Part shown: positions 31,798-34,026 of the stretch, piece after piece
How the letters are laid out: each line of letters starts with the position of its first letter
Numbering within the stretch: the first letter of the stretch is position 1
From: an uncultured Lachnospiraceae bacterium
GTDB lineage: Bacteria; Bacillota; Clostridia; Lachnospirales; Lachnospiraceae
Length of the DNA: 34,026 bases
Assembly (NCBI GenBank): GCA_947588845.1
Contig: CANQAR010000044.1
Coordinates: 1-34,026 of the forward strand
Direction of reading: 5' to 3'
Translations under genes and position numbers: made by a program
Notes under the pieces: generated by a model
Seen by the model: only the letters and a program-made list of their open reading frames with translations
Told to the model about the DNA's origin: nothing
Database searches by the model: none

Positions 31798-31889
31798 GTA
31801 GAGTACCATCGGAGGGGGTTCCAATGATAAGAGCATTCGCTAATCCCAGAGGAGCCGCCTCTTTGCGTTTCTCCTGAGGGATTGATGTT

Positions 31890-31895
31890 ATTATA
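31890..31895 (-). promoter_or_regulatory. -10 element of the candidate small RNA
   Basis: A perfect TATAAT on the reverse strand. At the 17-nt spacing the -35 position reads TGAATA, a weak match, so activity may need an activator or be low. Confidence 0.5.
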
Positions 31896-31981
31896 ACCGG
31901 CACGGCAGGAATTATTCATTGATCTGCGGGAAAATTGAAAAAAATTATGGAAGTAATATGCCGCGCGGATGTTTAAAACAG

Positions 31982-32009
31982 TTGAAAAAATAAAAAAGTG
32001 TTGTATAAT
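31982..32009 (+). promoter_or_regulatory. Sigma-A promoter of the SEC-C gene
   Basis: TTGAAA (31982-31987) and TATAAT (32004-32009) with 16-nt spacing. The leader before ATG 32089 would be about 73 nt. Confidence 0.75.
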
Positions 32010-32088
32010 CACAATAGTATTTCGCAGTGCCTTTATCCGGGCGGTCTGCGGATGCGAAACACATAAAATCACAGAATGGAGTATTGAG

Positions 32089-32589
32089 ATGAGTTTATTA
32101 CAGGATTGGAGAGATGTGGCGTACTCTCAGGAGACAGACAAGGAGGAGCTTAAAAAATTCTGGTCAGATTATTTCATGATCGAGAAGGGAATTTACGAGA
32201 AGCTGCTTGCCGCGCCCGAGGAGGCGGTCTCCGGAACAGTAAAGGAGCTTGCCGAAAAATATGAAATTCCGGTTCAGACTATGGTAGGATTTCTTGACGG
32301 GATCAACGACAGTCTGAAGCAGCCGAATCCGATCGAGGAGATGGAAGAGGATACGGTTGTGAGTCTTGATTTTGACAACGAACGTCTGTATAAGAACATG
32401 GTCGATGCGAAGGCGGACTGGCTCTACGGACTTCCGGCATGGGAAGAAATTTTCGATGAGGCGACGAGGAAAGAGCTTTACCGTGAGGCCAAGAAGATGA
32501 ATACGATCGTAAAAGGCAAAAAGATTGGCCGCAATGATCCGTGTCCGTGCGGAAGCGGCAAGAAATATAAGAAATGTTGCGGAAGATAG
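32089..32589 (+). CDS. SEC-C metal-binding motif protein
   Basis: This 166-residue acidic protein ends in a SEC-C zinc-binding motif, [16 protein letters not shown], with Cys152, Cys154, Cys163 and Cys164. SEC-C tails occur in SecA and in many small proteins, where they bind Zn2+ and can contact ribosomes or SecB-like partners. The first 145 residues are mostly helical and of no recognised family. GGAG (32078-32081) lies 7 nt before ATG 32089; in-frame codons upstream to 31969 overlap the promoter and are unlikely to be translated. The YdcF gene begins 14 nt after the stop. Confidence 0.85.
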   Translation: MSLLQDWRDVAYSQETDKEELKKFWSDYFMIEKGIYEKLLAAPEEAVSGTVKELAEKYEIPVQTMVGFLDGINDSLKQPNPIEEMEEDTVVSLDFDNERLYKNMVDAKADWLYGLPAWEEIFDEATRKELYREAKKMNTIVKGKKIGRNDPCPCGSGKKYKKCCGR

Positions 32590-32603
32590 GCAGGGAGAGC
32601 AGA

Positions 32604-33353
32604 TTGGAAAACTTATGTGCGGCAGGCGCGGTTTTGTGCCTGCTGTATTATTTCATGATCGTATTTTATGCAGGTATCACGGCTGATTTTGCCTGGATCT
32701 GGATCTTTTTTGCGCTGCTGCTGTTCGGAGTCCGGCAGATTCTCTGTTTTTCCGGCTCGCATCCGGGAGTGATTCCCGTGTGGATTCTGCGTGCAGGTCT
32801 GCTGATGATGGCGGCGGGAGCGGCGGTATTTCTGATTCAGGCCGCGCAGGTGGCCGGGGGCATGTTCAAAAAGGCGGAGCCGGATCTTGATTATGTGATC
32901 GTGCTTGGCGCGCAGGTGAAGGGAGAAAAGCCGTCGCGGGCGCTTCGCAAACGGCTTGACTGCGCTTATGAATATGCGGTCAAAAATCCTCGGACGAAGC
33001 TGATTCTCTCAGGGGGACAGGGCAGCGGTGAGGATATTTCGGAGGCGGAGTGCATGCGCCGTTATCTGACAGAGGCGGGCCTGGAACCGGACAGGCTTCT
33101 TGCGGAGGACCGTTCAACCTCGACCAGGGAGAATCTGGAATTCTGCCGCAGTCTGTATCATCCGGAAAACGCCAGGACGGGAATTCTCTCGAACAATTTC
33201 CATATCTGCCGCGCGCTGATTCTGGCCCGGGACAGCGGATATACCAGGGTTTCCGGGATTCCCGCGCATTCGGATCCGTGGATGCAGCCCCACTATATTG
33301 TCCGAGAGGTCTTTGCACTTTCTATATACAGGATTTCGCAATTTATACATTAA
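32604..33353 (+). CDS. YdcF/ElyC-family membrane protein (DUF218)
   Basis: The 249-residue protein has three membrane helices at about 6-24, 28-48 and 58-80, followed by an extracytoplasmic DUF218 domain (96-240). The family motif VIVLGAQVKGEKPSRALRKR begins at residue 98; LSGGQGSGEDISEAE (135-149) and STSTRENLEF (171-180) are further signature segments. Related proteins such as ElyC and SanA act in envelope integrity, but their chemistry is not settled. TTG 32604 is preferred, with GGGAGAG (32593-32599) just upstream; a TTG at 32574 would overlap the SEC-C gene. Confidence 0.88.
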   Translation: MENLCAAGAVLCLLYYFMIVFYAGITADFAWIWIFFALLLFGVRQILCFSGSHPGVIPVWILRAGLLMMAAGAAVFLIQAAQVAGGMFKKAEPDLDYVIVLGAQVKGEKPSRALRKRLDCAYEYAVKNPRTKLILSGGQGSGEDISEAECMRRYLTEAGLEPDRLLAEDRSTSTRENLEFCRSLYHPENARTGILSNNFHICRALILARDSGYTRVSGIPAHSDPWMQPHYIVREVFALSIYRISQFIH

Positions 33354-33400
33354 GCAGGAAACTTTAAAGCGTGCAATTGTGAAATTCGCACATAAATAAC

Positions 33401-33429
33401 TTGACAAAACAGGAAAAATCTGATACGAT
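33401..33429 (+). promoter_or_regulatory. Sigma-A promoter of fhs
   Basis: Perfect TTGACA (33401-33406) and TACGAT (33424-33429) at 17-nt spacing. The start near 33436 lies just before the riboswitch. Confidence 0.8.
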
Positions 33430-33445
33430 AACCGCAAACATGAGA

Positions 33446-33520
33446 TTTTGATTGCTGACGGATTTAAGTGGAGTACCACGGGGTAATCAAAATAATAATT
33501 TTGTCGGCCGTCTGGACAGC
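33446..33520 (+). promoter_or_regulatory. ZTP riboswitch (pfl motif) aptamer
   Basis: The RNA shows the pfl-motif layout. TTGATT (33448-33453) pairs with AATCAA (33485-33490); TGACGG follows; then GTGG (33468-33471) pairs with CCAC (33476-33479); then GGGGTAA; then GCCGTCTGGACA near 33507-33518, corresponding to the conserved CCGCCUGGGCA. GCTGAC (33454-33459) can also pair with GTCGGC (33503-33508). ZTP riboswitches sense the purine intermediate ZTP/ZMP, which accumulates when 10-formyl-THF is short, and turn on one-carbon genes. The gene downstream is formate-THF ligase, a known target. The call is by eye, but motif, terminator and gene agree. Confidence 0.85.
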
Positions 33521-33548
33521 ATTTGTTTTTCAAATGTTGTCCTTTTTT
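33514..33548 (+). terminator. Riboswitch-controlled intrinsic terminator
   Basis: GGACAGCATTTG (33514-33525) pairs with CAAATGTTGTCC (33531-33542), with one G-T pair, around TTTTT, followed by TTTTTT (33543-33548). Its 5' arm uses the conserved 3' part of the aptamer (CTGGACA), so ligand binding would block the terminator and switch the gene on. Confidence 0.9.
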
Positions 33549-33562
33549 ACTGTGAAAGCCCA

Positions 33563-33620
33563 GTCTTCATGCAGAACCAGAAGGCAAGTTCACTTGCCGG
33601 ACTGGTGATGCATAGAAGAC
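33563..33620. repeat. 58-nt near-perfect hairpin in the fhs leader
   Basis: From outside in: GTCTTC/GAAGAC, ATGCA/TGCAT, CCAG/CTGG and GGCAAG/CTTGCC, with short internal loops and a TTCA end loop. No T-run follows on either strand. It directly follows the riboswitch terminator and looks like an inserted palindromic element. Confidence 0.6.
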
Positions 33621-33698
33621 GCTAACCCGTATGAGCAAAACAGCAGCGCGAATGAACATGAGCGATGTGATTTGCGAATGCGGGGCAGAAGCGCGGGA

Positions 33699-33770
33699 GT
33701 GCCAGAGGCACGGAGCGATTCGTGGGCTTTCACTCATGGTGCTGCCCGCAGCGCGGGCATGAAAGCCCAG
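33699..33770. repeat. GC-rich palindromic repeat block in the fhs leader
   Basis: GTGCC (33699-33703) pairs with GGCAC (33707-33711), followed by GGAGCGA. TGGGCTTTCA (33723-33732) pairs with TGAAAGCCCA (33760-33769), enclosing GCCCGC/GCGGGC. The 11-mer TGAAAGCCCAG is also present in direct orientation at 33553-33563, so the block 33553-33770 is bracketed by direct repeats. Confidence 0.55.
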
Positions 33771-33779
33771 ATGGTTTTT

Positions 33780-33798
33780 ACTGTTTTATCAAAACAGT
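33780..33798. repeat. AT-rich hairpin with flanking T- and A-runs
   Basis: ACTGTTTT (33780-33787) pairs with AAAACAGT (33791-33798) around ATC. It is preceded by TTTTT and followed by TAAAAT. On neither strand does a good T-run follow the stem, so its terminator activity is doubtful. Confidence 0.45.
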
Positions 33799-33868
33799 TA
33801 AAATACAGCTGCTGAAATTAAGTAAATAGCAGCGCAAAAATCACCCCAGAGAAGGAGGACAATGAACT

Positions 33869-34026
33869 ATGGGATTCAAATCAGACATTGAGATCGCTCA
33901 GGAAACAGTGATGTCTCCGATCACAGAGATCGCAGCGAAGGCAGGTATCGATGACAAGTATCTGGAGCAGTACGGAAAGTACAAGGCAAAGATTGATTAT
34001 AATCTCCTGAAAGAGACAGACCTTCC
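33869..34026 (+). CDS. fhs: Formate-tetrahydrofolate ligase (partial, 5' end)
   Basis: Only the first 52 codons lie in the window. The product starts [20 protein letters not shown] and continues with [20 protein letters not shown], the characteristic N-terminus of formate-tetrahydrofolate ligase. This cytosolic enzyme of about 556 residues joins formate to THF with ATP, feeding purine synthesis and the Wood-Ljungdahl-type one-carbon pathway. ATG 33869 is 10 nt after GGAGG (33854-33858); an ATG at 33862 is out of frame. Control by the upstream ZTP riboswitch fits its role in restoring 10-formyl-THF. The nucleotide-binding and catalytic parts are outside the window. Confidence 0.93.
   Translation, partial: MGFKSDIEIAQETVMSPITEIAAKAGIDDKYLEQYGKYKAKIDYNLLKETDL

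Larger units (their letters stand above)
31724..31883 (-). ncRNA. Candidate small RNA with C-rich anti-Shine-Dalgarno-like segments
   Basis: On the reverse strand a perfect TATAAT (31895-31890) would start transcription near 31883, exactly at the base of a hairpin (AATCCC/GGGATT, then GGAG/CTCC). A second hairpin, CATTGG/CCGATG (31826-31807), shows the loop AACCCCCT. A third, GATAAG/CTTATC, follows. The unpaired CCTCCCC-type stretch comes next. The RNA ends in a nested GC hairpin (31765-31730: CCCCGCAG/CTGCGGGG with CGCG/CGCG inside) followed by TTTTCTTT. The -35 is poor. The C-rich segments are complementary to GGAGG ribosome-binding sites, as in C-rich regulatory RNAs of Gram-positive bacteria. 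I cannot assign it to a known family. Confidence 0.6.
33354..33868. other. Long fhs leader region
   Basis: This 515-bp stretch has no gene. It contains a promoter (33401-33429), a ZTP-type riboswitch (33446-33520), its terminator (33514-33548), then about 320 nt with several hairpins (33563-33620, 33699-33711, 33723-33769, 33780-33798, 33808-33833), and finally the fhs ribosome-binding site AAGGAGG (33852-33858). A GTGC/GCAC dyad (33371-33391) lies just upstream of the -35. Confidence 0.7.

Noticed and set aside
31809-31883. Metabolite riboswitch for the SEC-C gene on the plus strand
   Set aside because: The SEC-C promoter lies downstream at 31982-32009, so this segment is not in its leader; terminator polarity favours a minus-strand RNA.
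31529-31903. Reverse-strand 124-codon open frame over the exporter end and intergenic region
   Set aside because: Its first part reads plausibly as protein, but it has no ribosome-binding site, runs through a terminator hairpin and then lies antisense to the permease gene. The structured RNA explains the region better.
1-34026. CRISPR array, tRNA, rRNA or insertion-sequence transposase
   Set aside because: No regularly spaced repeats, tRNA cloverleaf, rRNA segment or transposase was seen on either strand.

Overview
The window looks like a chromosomal segment of a gut-type Clostridia bacterium, most likely Lachnospiraceae. The support is mid-range GC, strong GGAGG ribosome-binding sites, sigma-A promoters, YesM/YesN two-component control of an LplA/LplB/YtcP-type sugar importer, a molybdenum hydroxylase of the selenium-dependent clostridial type, and a ZTP-riboswitch-controlled formate-tetrahydrofolate ligase. 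This placement rests on gene style only, because no rRNA or other marker is present.

Layout. 1-272 is GC-rich, hairpin-rich non-coding DNA. 273-1406 is alanine racemase. 1506-4185 is an ECF-like sigma factor followed by an unusually long membrane anti-sigma-like protein. 4386-5639 is an AAA/DUF4143 ATPase with its own promoter. 5719-20842 is one large glycan-use locus: YesM-type kinase and AraC-type response regulator, a terminator, a solute-binding protein, a leaky terminator, two permeases, a CE2-like esterase, a second esterase, a NIF3-like metalloprotein, a GH3 glycosidase, an alpha/beta hydrolase and a second GH3. Most junctions from the first permease onward are 4-bp overlaps or very short gaps. 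21170-23728 is a xanthine dehydrogenase-like Mo/[2Fe-2S] enzyme behind a strong promoter and a leader terminator. A MATE exporter lies convergent to it (23956-25302, minus). 25463-29038 holds two paralogous AAA-ATPase/PD-(D/E)XK proteins, the first with an internal deletion, around a spermidine-type acetyltransferase. 29178-31723 is a TetR regulator with a two-gene ABC exporter. 31724-31883 (minus) is a candidate small RNA. 32089-33353 holds a SEC-C protein and a YdcF protein. 33401-34026 is the promoter, ZTP riboswitch and start of fhs, which runs off the window.

How it fits together. The 15-kb central locus reads as an import-and-degrade system for an acylated oligosaccharide. The kinase/regulator pair would sense the sugar and activate the binding-protein promoter, the ABC system would import oligomers, three esterase-type hydrolases (and possibly the NIF3-like protein) would remove acyl groups, and two GH3 enzymes would release monosaccharides. 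The importer ATPase is not encoded here, which fits a shared MsmK-type ATPase elsewhere.

The most interesting non-coding signals are the minus-strand RNA at 31724-31883 with C-rich, anti-Shine-Dalgarno-like segments, the attenuator-like hairpin before the molybdenum enzyme, and the block of stacked hairpins between the ZTP riboswitch terminator and fhs. All structures and families were read by eye, without database searches.
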